In this document: in pieces, positions 45,623-54,431 of the stretch
Position numbering within the stretch: the stretch's first letter is position 1
Layout of the letters: each line of letters starts with the position of its first letter
From: Bradyrhizobium algeriense
Lineage (GTDB): Bacteria; Pseudomonadota; Alphaproteobacteria; Rhizobiales; Xanthobacteraceae
Assembly (NCBI RefSeq): GCF_003062295.1
Contig: NZ_PYCN01000023.1
Coordinates: 46,074-110,073 of the forward strand
Direction: 5' to 3'
DNA length: 64,000 nucleotides
Position numbers and translations under genes: made by a program
The notes under the pieces: model-generated
Databases searched by the model: none
What the model was told of the DNA's origin: nothing
What the model saw: only the letters and a program-made list of their open reading frames with translations

Positions 45623-46351
45623 ATGATTAATCTGAAAGTTTTGAGTACAGCAGCGGCGATCGCGCTTGTGTTGCCGATAGTCGCGTCGAGTATCAGCGCC
45701 GCCCAGGCCCAGGAAGGCAGAGGCGGCATGGCGGCCGGTGGCGGCGGTGCCAGGGCCGGCGGCGGTGGTGGCGGCGGCGCAGCCATTGGCGGTGGCGGTG
45801 GCTTTAGAGGCGGTGGCGGCGGCTCCGTCGCCGCACCCGGCGGTGGTGGCGGCTTTAGGGGTGGCGGCATGGCCGCTGCACCCAGCGGTGGTGGTGGCTT
45901 CAGAGGTGGCGGCGTGGCCGTTGCACCCAGCGGTGGCGGTGGCTTCAGAGGTGGTGGCGTGGCCGTTGCGCCCAGCGGAAGTCCCGGCTTCCGGGCTGGC
46001 GCGGTTGCCGGCACGGAAGGCCGCCCCGGCTTCGTCCGGCCCGCGCCCGGCGTCGGTGCAGGTGCCGTCGCGGGTAGCGGCTACTACGGCGGCCGTTACC
46101 ATCGTCATCACCGTGGCTTCTGGCCCGGCTTCGCGATCGGCGCCGGCATCGGGTCGAGTTATGGCTATTACGACAGCCCCGCCTACTACGATGACTCGTA
46201 TGGATATTACGACGACAGCGTAGTAGCCGAAGCGCCCCCGGCCGACGATGATGCTGTGGCGTATTGCACGCGGAGATACCGGTCCTACGATCCGGCGTCG
46301 GGAACCTATCTCGGCAATGACGGACTACGGCATCCCTGCCCCGCGCAATAG
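45623..46351 (+). CDS. Glycine-rich exported protein with BA14K-type C-terminus
   Basis: 242 aa from ATG 45623. Signal peptide ends near AAQAQ (about residue 29). Residues about 30-140 are Gly-rich, with three 15-aa tandem repeats. Then comes a His/Gly/Tyr-rich stretch, and a C-terminal module YCTRRYRSYDPASGTYLGNDGLRHPC that matches the BA14K family (Brucella immunoreactive 14 kDa protein). It is probably envelope-associated; function unknown. A terminator follows. Confidence 0.85.
   Translation: MINLKVLSTAAAIALVLPIVASSISAAQAQEGRGGMAAGGGGARAGGGGGGGAAIGGGGGFRGGGGGSVAAPGGGGGFRGGGMAAAPSGGGGFRGGGVAVAPSGGGGFRGGGVAVAPSGSPGFRAGAVAGTEGRPGFVRPAPGVGAGAVAGSGYYGGRYHRHHRGFWPGFAIGAGIGSSYGYYDSPAYYDDSYGYYDDSVVAEAPPADDDAVAYCTRRYRSYDPASGTYLGNDGLRHPCPAQ
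45842..45976 (+). repeat. Three tandem 45-bp coding repeats in the BA14K-like gene
   Basis: Units at 45842, 45887 and 45932, each encoding GGGGFRGGG(V/M)A(V/A)APS. Nearly identical DNA, so copy number may vary between strains. Confidence 0.85.
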
Positions 46352-46385
46352 AAGGACCGCGCAATAGCAGGATATCGTTAGTTCG

Positions 46386-46418
46386 AAGGGCGGCGCATTC
46401 TTACTGCGCCGCCCTTTT
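46386..46418. terminator. Terminator between convergent BA14K-like and EamA genes
   Basis: AAGGGCGGCGCA (46386-46397) pairs with TGCGCCGCCCTT (46405-46416), followed by TT on the plus strand. Confidence 0.85.
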
Positions 46419-46429
46419 CGTGTGCGAAA

Positions 46430-47365
46430 TTACGCGCGCAGCGCCACCGCGACCCCACCGAGCGTGAACGCCAGCGCCGAGATTTCGCGCAGGCCGAGCG
46501 GTTCGCGCAGCATCGCCGCCGCCGCAAGCACCCCGATGACCGGGACCAGCAGGGTTCCAATCGAAGCCGTCGCCGCCGACAGCCGCTCCAGCGCGGCAAA
46601 CCAGCACACATGGCAAAGGCAGAACTGGACCAGCGTCATGTAGAGCAGCGACAGCCAGCCGACATATGATAGCGCTGCCAGTTGCGGCTGCTCGACCGCA
46701 AGCCCAACGATCGCGATCGGCAGGCAGCCGAGCCCGATCTGCCAAGCGGCCAGCGACAGCGGCGGCATCGCCAGCGGAAAATGCTTGGTCAGCACGGTGC
46801 CGAGGCCGACGCACACCGCACCAGCCAGCGCGCACGCGACGCCCGGCAATTTATCGACGCTGGCCTCAATGCCGTTGCCGCCGATCAGCACGGCGATGCC
46901 GGCGAGCGCGACCGTCAGCGCGACGGCGCGCAGCGGCGACAGCCGCTCCCCCAGGATCGGCCATGCCAGAAGTGCCACCCAGACCGGGATCGATATGCCG
47001 AGCACCGCGGCCTCGCTGGCACTGAGCCACAACAGCGCCAGTCCCATGAACGCGACCCAGCCGCCGATCGTCAGCATGGAAACAATTAGCAATCTTAGCC
47101 ACATCGGCCGCGGCACGCTCAATTTTTGCCGCCGCGCGAGCGCAATCAGCGCCAATGCCGCAGCGCCGGCGATGCCGCACAAGCCGCGCGAGGACAATGG
47201 CGGCCATTCCGTCAGTAAATGTTTCATGATCGGGAAGTTGAGGCCCCACCCGACCGACGTAATGGCGAGCAGGACGAACCCGAGCGGCGACAGCCGCCCC
47301 GCGCGATCGATCGGGGGCATGGCAGGCGCAGCTCCGGAACCGGTGGATTGTTCTCGTTCTGACAC
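46430..47365 (-). CDS. EamA/DMT-family transporter
   Basis: 311 aa with ten hydrophobic segments in two EamA repeats. The N-terminal ITSVGWGLNFPIMKHLLTEWPPL is shared almost word for word with the second EamA gene at 55883-56779, so they are paralogues. Probably an exporter of metabolites or amino acids. Single gene. Confidence 0.9.
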   Translation of the reverse strand: MSEREQSTGSGAAPAMPPIDRAGRLSPLGFVLLAITSVGWGLNFPIMKHLLTEWPPLSSRGLCGIAGAAALALIALARRQKLSVPRPMWLRLLIVSMLTIGGWVAFMGLALLWLSASEAAVLGISIPVWVALLAWPILGERLSPLRAVALTVALAGIAVLIGGNGIEASVDKLPGVACALAGAVCVGLGTVLTKHFPLAMPPLSLAAWQIGLGCLPIAIVGLAVEQPQLAALSYVGWLSLLYMTLVQFCLCHVCWFAALERLSAATASIGTLLVPVIGVLAAAAMLREPLGLREISALAFTLGGVAVALRA

Positions 47366-47496
47366 AGCTAAACGTAATTGCCCTCAACAACTTTTATGTG
47401 CACTCTATCATACAGACGACCTGTCGGCGTTTCGACTTAATCGTCACATGGGATGTGCTGGTCACCTGGCCGCCGCCCGAGGAAGAAGGAATCATC

Positions 47497-47901
47497 GTGC
47501 CGCGCGTTCTCGTGGTCGATGACGACCCGATGGTCTACGTTGCCATCGAGGTTTGTCTGACCCGCAAGGGTTTCGAGGTCACCGTTGCCGACGGTGGTGA
47601 AGCGGGAATGCGCGCACTCGAATCCTCCGATTTCGACGTCATGCTGATCGACGTGTTCATGCCGCATATGCGCGGCTTCGAATCGATCCGGATGTTTCAC
47701 GAGCGCAGGCCGGACCTGCCGATCGTCGCGATGTCGGGCTACGCCTTCGCCAACACCGAGCGCGCGCCGGATTTCCTGCGGATGACCATCGAGCTCGGCG
47801 CGGCATGCTGCCTGCGCAAGCCCTTCACGCCGGATGCGCTGTTGACCTCGCTCAAACAGTGCATCGCCACACCGAAAGTTTCTGCGCGCCACTCGAGATA
47901 G
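47497..47901 (+). CDS. Single-domain response regulator
   Basis: 134 aa from GTG 47497 (AAGGA six bases upstream). Receiver domain only: VVDDDP, phosphoacceptor in LIDVFMPHMRG, Ser in AMSGYAF and Lys in LRKPFTP. Eighteen bases upstream of a CHASE3 hybrid kinase, its likely partner. No output domain. Confidence 0.9.
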   Translation: MPRVLVVDDDPMVYVAIEVCLTRKGFEVTVADGGEAGMRALESSDFDVMLIDVFMPHMRGFESIRMFHERRPDLPIVAMSGYAFANTERAPDFLRMTIELGAACCLRKPFTPDALLTSLKQCIATPKVSARHSR

Positions 47902-47919
47902 TGAAGTAAGCAACTGGCA

Positions 47920-50154
47920 ATGCCCTCGCAGCGTATCATTCTTGGGATTGGCCTCGCCATCCTCCTCGTTATCGGCGCTGCCTCGATCGGTTTGGACCTC
48001 AAGTCGCGGTCCGATACCGCTTCCGTCGACCGTGCGCTCGGCATACTCGGCAAAATCTCGGACATGCGCCCGCTGCTGCGCCGGGCCGAAAGCGCGGCGC
48101 GCGCCTTCGCAATCAACGGCGATCAGGAATTCGCCAGGGAATATCGCGAGGCCAGCGACGCGATCCTGCCGGCGCTGGCGGCGCTGATCGAGGCCGCCAA
48201 GGACAATCCAGTCGAAAAGCAGCTCATCGAAGAGACCAACGCGCTGGTGGAGCGCCAGGTTACGGTCAATGGCGAGCTGATCAGGCGCCGAATCATGGGA
48301 GACACCGCCGCGGTCGCGGCGCTTGTCGGCCAGGAAGACCGTGCGGCGACGGCCGTGATCGCCGGGAACCTCGAAAGGACGGTGGCGGAAGAGCGCCGGC
48401 TGCTGTTCGCCAGACGCGCCGAATCCGAAACCATCGGCAGGTTCCTGCTGGCGATCGATCTCGCCGGCGTCGCGCTGATTCTGATCCTCGCCACCGTTCT
48501 GACGGTGTCGGCCCGCCGCTCGCGCCGGGCACTGCAGGATTCGCTGAGTGCCACCCAGGCCACCAACGAGGCGCTGGAGGCCGCGGTCGCCGAGCGCACC
48601 GAGCATCTGGTTGCCGCGCATGACGAACTCAGGCTTTCGGCAGCCGTGCTGCGCAGCACCTTTCACAGCATGGCGGAGGCGGTGCTGGTCATCGACACCA
48701 AAGGCGAGGTTTTGCTCTCCAATCCGGCCGCCGAGAAGATGCTGCGCTACCGGCCGGGAATGACGGTGGAACTGCTGCGCTCGCTCAGCACGGTGTTTCA
48801 TGCCGACGGCGTCACGCCGCTGCTGGTCCACGACATGCCCGCCTCGCGTGCGCTGCGCGGCGAAAGCTTTGACGCCATCGAGATCGTGGTACGCCCCGTC
48901 AGCGGCAATCCGCCGGTTCATCTCCTGATCAGCGGGCGGCCGCTGCGCGATGCCGCGGGCGCCATCAGCGGCGCCGCGCTGGTCTATCACGACGCCACCG
49001 CCTCGCGCGAAACCGAACACAAGCTGCAGCAAGCGCAGAAGCTCGACGCCATCGGCAAGCTCACCGGCGGCGTCGCGCACGATTTCAACAACATGCTGAC
49101 GGTGATCACCGGCACCACCGAAACGCTGGTCGCGCGGCTTGCGCGTGAGCCGGAGCTGCAGAAGACGGCCGAACTGATCGACCAGGCGGCGGAACGCTGC
49201 AGCGAACTGATCCAGCATCTGCTCGCCTTCGCCCGCCGCCAACCGCTGCAGCCGCGCAATGTCGACATCAACGCCACCGTGCTCGATATCGCCAAACTGC
49301 TTCGGCCGACGCTCGGCGAGCAGATCGAGGTGGACTCGATCCTCGAACAGGAAACGGCGATCGCCCATATCGACGCCTCGCAGCTCGCCAATTCCCTGCT
49401 CAACATGGCGATCAACGCCCGCGACGCGATGCCGAACGGCGGCAAGCTCTTGCTGGAGACGCGCAACGTCGTGCTCGACGAAGCCTATGCGCAGGCCAAT
49501 CCGGGCGTGAAACCCGGCCCCTATGTGATGCTCGCGGTCAGCGACAACGGCGCCGGCATGTCGCAGGAAGTGCTGGACAAGGTGTTCGAGCCGTTCTTCA
49601 CCACCAAGGAGGTCGGCAAGGGCTCGGGCCTTGGCCTGAGCATGGTCTACGGCTTCGTCAAGCAGTCCGGCGGGCACATCCGGATCTACAGCGAGGTCGG
49701 CCACGGCACCACGATCAAACTCTATCTGCCGCCGGCCCGCGGCCAGGTCGAGGCGGCCCCCAGCGCGGCGCCACCGCTGCCGCATGGCAACGAAACCATC
49801 ATGGTGGTGGAAGACGATGCGCTGGTGCGCAATTTCGTCACCACGCAATTGCAGAGCCTCGGCTACCGCACGGTGGGCGCCGCCAACGGACCGGCGGCGC
49901 TGAACCTGATCGAAGACGGCCAGGCGTTCGATCTGCTGTTCACCGATGTGATCATGCCCGGCGGCATGTCCGGCCGCGAACTGGCCGAGAAGGTGTTGAA
50001 GCTCCGGCCCGGCATCAAGGTGCTCTACACATCAGGCTATACCGACAACGCCATCGTGCATCAGGGCCGCCTCGACCCCGGCGTGCTGCTGCTGACCAAG
50101 CCGTATCGGAAGTCCCAGCTGGCGAATATGGTCCGCCGCGCGCTGACGGGGTAA
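47920..50154 (+). CDS. CHASE3-PAS hybrid histidine kinase
   Basis: 744 aa. Transmembrane segment (about 5-25), CHASE3 region (about 30-175), second transmembrane segment (about 180-200), coiled coil, PAS-like domain (about 245-360), HisKA with GGVAHDFNNMLTVITG, HATPase with NMAINARDAMPNGG and GKGSGLGLSMVYGF, and a C-terminal receiver (about 625-744) with VVEDDALVR, phosphoacceptor in LFTDVIMPGG and Lys in LTKPYRK. The last 27 bases recur in diverged form at 52062-52088. Confidence 0.94.
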   Translation: MPSQRIILGIGLAILLVIGAASIGLDLKSRSDTASVDRALGILGKISDMRPLLRRAESAARAFAINGDQEFAREYREASDAILPALAALIEAAKDNPVEKQLIEETNALVERQVTVNGELIRRRIMGDTAAVAALVGQEDRAATAVIAGNLERTVAEERRLLFARRAESETIGRFLLAIDLAGVALILILATVLTVSARRSRRALQDSLSATQATNEALEAAVAERTEHLVAAHDELRLSAAVLRSTFHSMAEAVLVIDTKGEVLLSNPAAEKMLRYRPGMTVELLRSLSTVFHADGVTPLLVHDMPASRALRGESFDAIEIVVRPVSGNPPVHLLISGRPLRDAAGAISGAALVYHDATASRETEHKLQQAQKLDAIGKLTGGVAHDFNNMLTVITGTTETLVARLAREPELQKTAELIDQAAERCSELIQHLLAFARRQPLQPRNVDINATVLDIAKLLRPTLGEQIEVDSILEQETAIAHIDASQLANSLLNMAINARDAMPNGGKLLLETRNVVLDEAYAQANPGVKPGPYVMLAVSDNGAGMSQEVLDKVFEPFFTTKEVGKGSGLGLSMVYGFVKQSGGHIRIYSEVGHGTTIKLYLPPARGQVEAAPSAAPPLPHGNETIMVVEDDALVRNFVTTQLQSLGYRTVGAANGPAALNLIEDGQAFDLLFTDVIMPGGMSGRELAEKVLKLRPGIKVLYTSGYTDNAIVHQGRLDPGVLLLTKPYRKSQLANMVRRALTG

Positions 50155-50211
50155 ACAGGCGAATGTTTTGAGCGAGCCGATGCTCGATGTGAAGCGGCTC
50201 CAGGCGCTCCT

Positions 50212-51264
50212 TCATATCCGGCCCCGGCTCTCAGAGTTTGCGCGCCCTCCACAGCCAAGCCGCTCGATGAAGACGCGGATCGTTTCAGAGTGTTCGGTCG
50301 GTTTTTTGCTATATGAATTGTATTCAAGCCCGTTCAGATCGGACGGAACCCGAACGTCACCTTTGTGAAGGAGGAGAATCCGGCTCCTTCCCAGGCGTCC
50401 CCAGAACCAACCGTATTCGATCCAAACGTTCTCGCGGGCTCTAAGGGCTTTTCCTTTCGCGGACCGGCTCGCCAGGCCGCCGAAATCATCCGGCGTTGCG
50501 AGAGCGATCGCGCCGTCGGCCTCCCAGGCAAGTTGCTCAAATTTCTCGGGCAATGTCTTGCCATCGCCGAATTGCTCTTTCATCACGATTACGTTGACCT
50601 TGAGCTCGTCGGAAAGCCATGACCTCAGTTTTTCCCAATCGTTGCTGCGGCCGTGGATCAGAAGAATTGTCGCGGGCCGCCTCAGCCCGGCTATCGTCTC
50701 GGCCCACTGCAGCACGCCCGGTCCCCAGGGCGCGTTCAGAGCGTCCAACGGTTTGGCATCTTGGTCGAACGCCCTGGCGGCTGCGATCAACTGTCGGGAG
50801 GCTCCACCAAAGGACCCGATCGGAATTAGCGGCTTCTTGGCCATCATCGCGGCTAGGCCGGCCATGTATGTACCTGCTCCACCGCCGATCGTGATGACGG
50901 CGTCAGCGTCTGCGACGGCGAGTACCTTGACGGCTGCCGCCGGCAGCCCAGGTCGATCGATAAAGAGAAAGCGATTCAGGTACTTTTCGCTGAGCTCAGC
51001 ATAGGCGGCCACTTCTTCGTAGGGTCGAATGACCGTGATACTCCGCACCTCGCGCTCCGTGCGAGGCAGTGCAGCCAACACTCCGTCGACAACATGTTTG
51101 TCAGCCGTACTTTCTCGAGAGCTGCCGACGATGACCTCGTGCCCTGCGGCAATGATGGCCTTACCGATCGCGTTGCAGGCTTCCTTGAACTGCTCCTGCT
51201 TGCCTGTCGATTTCCAGTTTTCTTTTGAATCGACTATCCAGCTCCCGAATGCGGCGATCTTCAT
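50212..51264 (-). CDS. SLOG-TIR fusion protein, candidate NADase immune effector
   Basis: 350 aa from ATG 51264 (TAGGAGC upstream). N-terminal SLOG domain (about 1-165): a Rossmann-like nucleotide-binding fold starting IAAFGSWIV, with the LOG-type GGGAGT loop at 127-132. C-terminal TIR-like domain of the predicted nucleotide-binding type (PF10137-like, about 198-336): ILLIHGRSNDWEK, QFGDGKTLPEKFE, ALATPDD, then RARENVWIEYGWFWGRLG with the putative catalytic Glu283, and LLHKGDVRVPSDLNGLEY. Known relatives cleave NAD or act in CBASS/Thoeris-type defence; here sensor and effector are in one chain. Codon use is more A+T-rich than in flanking genes. Function is inferred. Confidence 0.85.
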   Translation of the reverse strand: MKIAAFGSWIVDSKENWKSTGKQEQFKEACNAIGKAIIAAGHEVIVGSSRESTADKHVVDGVLAALPRTEREVRSITVIRPYEEVAAYAELSEKYLNRFLFIDRPGLPAAAVKVLAVADADAVITIGGGAGTYMAGLAAMMAKKPLIPIGSFGGASRQLIAAARAFDQDAKPLDALNAPWGPGVLQWAETIAGLRRPATILLIHGRSNDWEKLRSWLSDELKVNVIVMKEQFGDGKTLPEKFEQLAWEADGAIALATPDDFGGLASRSAKGKALRARENVWIEYGWFWGRLGRSRILLLHKGDVRVPSDLNGLEYNSYSKKPTEHSETIRVFIERLGCGGRANSESRGRI

Positions 51265-51456
51265 GGGCAGGCTCCTACGGACGTGAATCGCACGTCTCGC
51301 GCATTTCATTCAGACGAATTCTCTCTCAATTTTTCTCGTTTCCGAGATGCGGTTGTGGCGCAAAGAGCGACTTCTTCGGCCGATTTGCAGCATACCTTAC
51401 CACCGTTAACGCTGGCCCAGCAGCTCCCGCTGCATTCGACCCTTTCGGGCGTTTCC

Positions 51457-51777
51457 TCACTCGGCAATTGAGCGAATGATCCTCGCCGGATTCCCACCGA
51501 CAAGAGTATTTGGGGGAACGTCCTTGGTGACGACGGAACCCGCTGCAACAACAGAGTTTTCGCCCACAGTCGCACCGCCGATGATCGTTGCGCCGGCTGC
51601 GATCCAGACATTTCTCTCAATAGCGATGGGCTTCGCGGTTACGCCGGCGCGCCGCTGAGAAGGTTCAATGGGATGGCCAGACGTGATGATGCTCACGTTC
51701 GGTCCGATCATCACATCATCGGCAATGTCCAGCCCGCCAAGGTCATAGAAGGTGCAATTCTGATTTACGAAGCGAGC
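51457..51777 (-). pseudogene. 5'-truncated hexapeptide-repeat acetyltransferase (Maa/LacA-like)
   Basis: Encodes only the C-terminal left-handed beta-helix of a maltose/galactoside O-acetyltransferase: NCTFYDLGGLDIADDVMIGPNVSIITSGHP, then IERNVWIAAGATIIGGATVGENSVVAAGSVVTKDVPPNTLVGGNPARI. About 65-80 residues that should precede are missing. The open frame extends upstream to 51819, but those 14 residues lie in another gene's 3' end. Probably a deletion remnant; a shortened active protein is unlikely as part of the trimer core is gone. Confidence 0.75.
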
Positions 51778-52028
51778 AGGCTTAAGGCGACAACAACCAA
51801 CAGAATTGCCGATACCCACGGTTTTTTTGCGTATCCACTAAACTCGCTCTGCCACTTTCCGAGCGTCGTGCGCGCTTCCTCGGGTGACGTCCGCGCCAAC
51901 GCCATCACCAAGCTGAAAACGGAAACGATAAGACCAGCGATGCCAATGATCCGGATCATTCCTGAAGGTTTGCACAATCCCGCAAACTGAAAAGGGGCTT
52001 CTTTCTGCCGGCCCGCTTGTGCGCTCAC
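51765..52028 (-). CDS. Small membrane protein, unknown
   Basis: 87 aa from GTG 52028, preceded by GAGGGGG. Two hydrophobic segments (about 24-44 and 71-86) with a charged middle (ARTSPEEARTTLGKWQSEF). Not recognised. Its 3' end overlaps the acetyltransferase remnant, so the junction of a rearrangement lies here. It may itself be truncated. Confidence 0.5.
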   Translation of the reverse strand: MSAQAGRQKEAPFQFAGLCKPSGMIRIIGIAGLIVSVFSLVMALARTSPEEARTTLGKWQSEFSGYAKKPWVSAILLVVVALSLLAS

Positions 52029-52046
52029 CGTTATCCCCCTCGCCCT

Positions 52047-52088
52047 GACAAGGCGGCCAACATGGTCTGCCGCGCGCTGTCGGGGTGA
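52047..52088 (+). pseudogene. Short diverged copy of the hybrid kinase 3' end
   Basis: Reads DKAANMVCRALSG-stop, matching the kinase end SQLANMVRRALTG-stop (50113-50154). From the shared ATG onward 24 of 27 bases agree. It brackets the SLOG-TIR segment with the kinase end as an imperfect direct repeat. It may be a leftover of a paralogous kinase gene or of the event that inserted the segment. Confidence 0.5.
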
Positions 52089-52190
52089 CCAAAGCGCAAG
52101 CCTCTTCTCTTGCGGCGTCGTCTTATGCCGACTTGATGTATGAATGGATGATACGTTGGACGAAGGGATTCGGGGGAAGAGCCAAGGCTA

Positions 52191-52523
52191 ATGGCCGACG
52201 TAACCTACAAGCGCTGCTATTTCGACTGGGGCGGACGCTGCGCCTACTGTGACATTGGACTCCCGCGCATAAAGTGGGACGGCAAGGTCAAGGCCGGCAT
52301 CGACCACTTCATCCCGCTTTCAAAGGGAGGTCAGAACAGCCGGAGCAACCGTGTGCTATCCTGCTACCCCTGCAATCTCGCCAAAGGCGACACCGACCCG
52401 CGCGAGACGAATCAATGGCCGCACGTCCAACGGAGGCTTGCCGAGATCGCCGCGACGCGCCCTCTCAGTCACGGGCAGCTCAAACGGCTCCTGCCCGAAC
52501 TGGTGAAACAGGTTTACGTCTAG
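52191..52523 (+). CDS. Orphan HNH endonuclease
   Basis: 110 aa. HNH motif in a Cys4 zinc frame: Cys17-x2-Cys20, IDHFIPLSKGG with Asp38-His39, Asn53, Cys58-x2-Cys61 followed by NLAKGD. Compact, without a DNA-binding partner domain. It could be a McrA-like restriction nuclease, a homing-type remnant or a phage-derived nuclease. It lies next to the SLOG-TIR segment but on the other strand. Confidence 0.88.
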   Translation: MADVTYKRCYFDWGGRCAYCDIGLPRIKWDGKVKAGIDHFIPLSKGGQNSRSNRVLSCYPCNLAKGDTDPRETNQWPHVQRRLAEIAATRPLSHGQLKRLLPELVKQVYV

Positions 52524-52556
52524 GGCATGATCCGTAGATGTCGCGGCTCCACATCT

Positions 52557-53105
52557 CTAACCGGCCGTCAGCAACAGAATCAGGGCCGAGCCGAGCGTCA
52601 CGAGGACAAAGCGGGTCACGATCATGGGACGCAGCCAGACCGGGAAGACGGCGGATGCGGCGTTGATGACGTCCCTGACGTCGACCGCCCGGGCGTCGGG
52701 GTCTTGAGACTTCCGAAACTCGGCCTCCACGAACCGGACCGTGAACACCTGGCCGGCGGTGATGAATCCCCCGGCGATGAGAAGGATCGGATGGATGATC
52801 CAAGTCGCTATACGGCCGATATAGGGCGCGGTCAGGTTGAGCGTGGCGAGCGTCGCGAGGACTACGCTTATCCCCAAGGGGAGCATCAGCTCTGCAAGGC
52901 TCTCTTCGATCCGCACCCGGTGCCGCGAAAGAATCTCAACCGAGAAGCCCTGTCTGGTCACGGCGGTCTCGGCAGCACGCTGGCCAGCGGCGCCGTACCG
53001 ATAGGCTGCCAGACCGATGACCAGGAACGTGACCGCGGTCGCATATTGAAGGGCGGCGATGACGCCGGGCATTGGGATATTTTCGAGAACTTGCACAGCC
53101 TTCAA
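52557..53105 (-). CDS. Membrane protein, unknown
   Basis: 182 aa with four hydrophobic segments (about 14-34, 72-92, 98-120, 160-181) and polar loops. No recognised family. It is convergent with the HNH gene. It may close the accessory island before the conserved reductase gene. Confidence 0.7.
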   Translation of the reverse strand: MKAVQVLENIPMPGVIAALQYATAVTFLVIGLAAYRYGAAGQRAAETAVTRQGFSVEILSRHRVRIEESLAELMLPLGISVVLATLATLNLTAPYIGRIATWIIHPILLIAGGFITAGQVFTVRFVEAEFRKSQDPDARAVDVRDVINAASAVFPVWLRPMIVTRFVLVTLGSALILLLTAG

Positions 53106-53179
53106 TTCTTAACATGCATGTTCTTGCGCGCCAGCCTATGCTGGCGCGGCGTTCTCGAAGCGCGATCGCGCACTCGTCG

Positions 53180-54241
53180 CTACGAGCCGGAGCCGCCCGA
53201 CACGATCTTCTCGTTCAGTTTTTGATCGACGGTCTGCACCGTGCGGTCGATCTCGGCATTGGGCGCGCCAAGCTCATGCGAAATCAGCTTTACCAGGAGG
53301 TCGACCCGCTCGATGAAGGGCGCTCCGGCGGCGACCGCACGGGCCGCCGATGACGGCTTGAGCAGGCTTTCGGCTGCCTTGGCATATTTCTCGAACGGCA
53401 CCTGATCCGCCGGGTCGGCGCCCAGACGTCGCGCGACGCCGTCGACGTGGTCATAGATCGACTGCGAGAGTTTCAGGTCGCCGTGCACGGCGTCGCGGAT
53501 CGACTGCGGCTCGTGCGGCGTGATGCAGCGGTAATTGCCGGTCAGCAGCATCGACCATTTGGCCAAGGGTACGAACAGCGAGTCGAACACTTTGAGCTTC
53601 ACCGGAACGTCCCTGCCGTCCAGCGTCACCGCGTCGATATCCGCTTCGAGCTCCCGCAGCATCTTGTTGTGCTGCGCGTCTTCAAAGGCGGCGGCCTTGA
53701 AATTTGTCGGCAGGCCGACATGAAGGACGTTCGCCGCCTCTTCCGGCGGACGGAAGGCCTGCGGATCGGGCGAACACAGCGACACCAGCCCCGGCTTAAA
53801 CCGCTCCCATACCAGCGCATTGGTATAGGCCTCCTCCAGGTCCATATCCGCCAGCGCTGGGATGCGCTTGAGATAGGGCAACGGCGGCATGTTCATGATC
53901 GAAAGACAAGGCAGTTTCGCCTCGGCGATCTTGATCATCAGAACGCGGATCGTATGGTTGGTGTATTGCGGCTCCTGCATCGCAAGGCCGACCAGATCGT
54001 AGCGCGAAAGGTCGACCTCGGCGGGCGTGGTCGCGTCCAGCTTGCCCGGCAGATCGCGCGAGAAGATCGCACGATGCACCGCCTCGTCGCGCAGCTTGAT
54101 GCGAACTTCGGTGCCGTCGCGGTTGATGAGGTCGGCCGTCTTCTTCCGGCAAACCAGGGTCACGTTGTGCCCCGCCATCAAAAGCTTTGTCGCCAGCAAG
54201 GAGCCATAGGAGGCTCCAAGGATCAAAATGTTGCGCGCCAT
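53180..54241 (-). CDS. Ketopantoate reductase-like NAD(P)-binding protein
   Basis: 353 aa from ATG 54241. N-terminal Rossmann fold with ILILGASYGSLLATKLLMAGHNVTLVCRK. The C-terminal helical domain resembles the ApbA/PanE family with KWSMLLTGNYRC in place of the usual KxxxN catalytic helix, so Lys is present (Asn also close by). It is longer than PanE (about 300 aa), so likely a different 2-oxoacid or opine-like substrate. Confidence 0.75.
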   Translation of the reverse strand: MARNILILGASYGSLLATKLLMAGHNVTLVCRKKTADLINRDGTEVRIKLRDEAVHRAIFSRDLPGKLDATTPAEVDLSRYDLVGLAMQEPQYTNHTIRVLMIKIAEAKLPCLSIMNMPPLPYLKRIPALADMDLEEAYTNALVWERFKPGLVSLCSPDPQAFRPPEEAANVLHVGLPTNFKAAAFEDAQHNKMLRELEADIDAVTLDGRDVPVKLKVFDSLFVPLAKWSMLLTGNYRCITPHEPQSIRDAVHGDLKLSQSIYDHVDGVARRLGADPADQVPFEKYAKAAESLLKPSSAARAVAAGAPFIERVDLLVKLISHELGAPNAEIDRTVQTVDQKLNEKIVSGGSGS

Positions 54242-54431
54242 ACTCTCTCTTTCACGGGTGATGCCGGGATTGTCTCTGATGCCCACGCCCCAGGCGGGGC
54301 TGAAATTTCGTCCGTGGCATACAACGAATTTATAGGCGCTACAATCACATAGCGGCCTGCCAAGACGGAAATAAAACGGGAGGTATTCCTAGGCCCGCGC
54401 CTCCTGCACGACGCCGCCCGGCGAAACAACT

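Noticed and set aside
47437..49848. 803-codon open frame antisense to the receiver and hybrid kinase
   Set aside because: Runs across two convincing genes in the opposite strand and has no recognisable motif.
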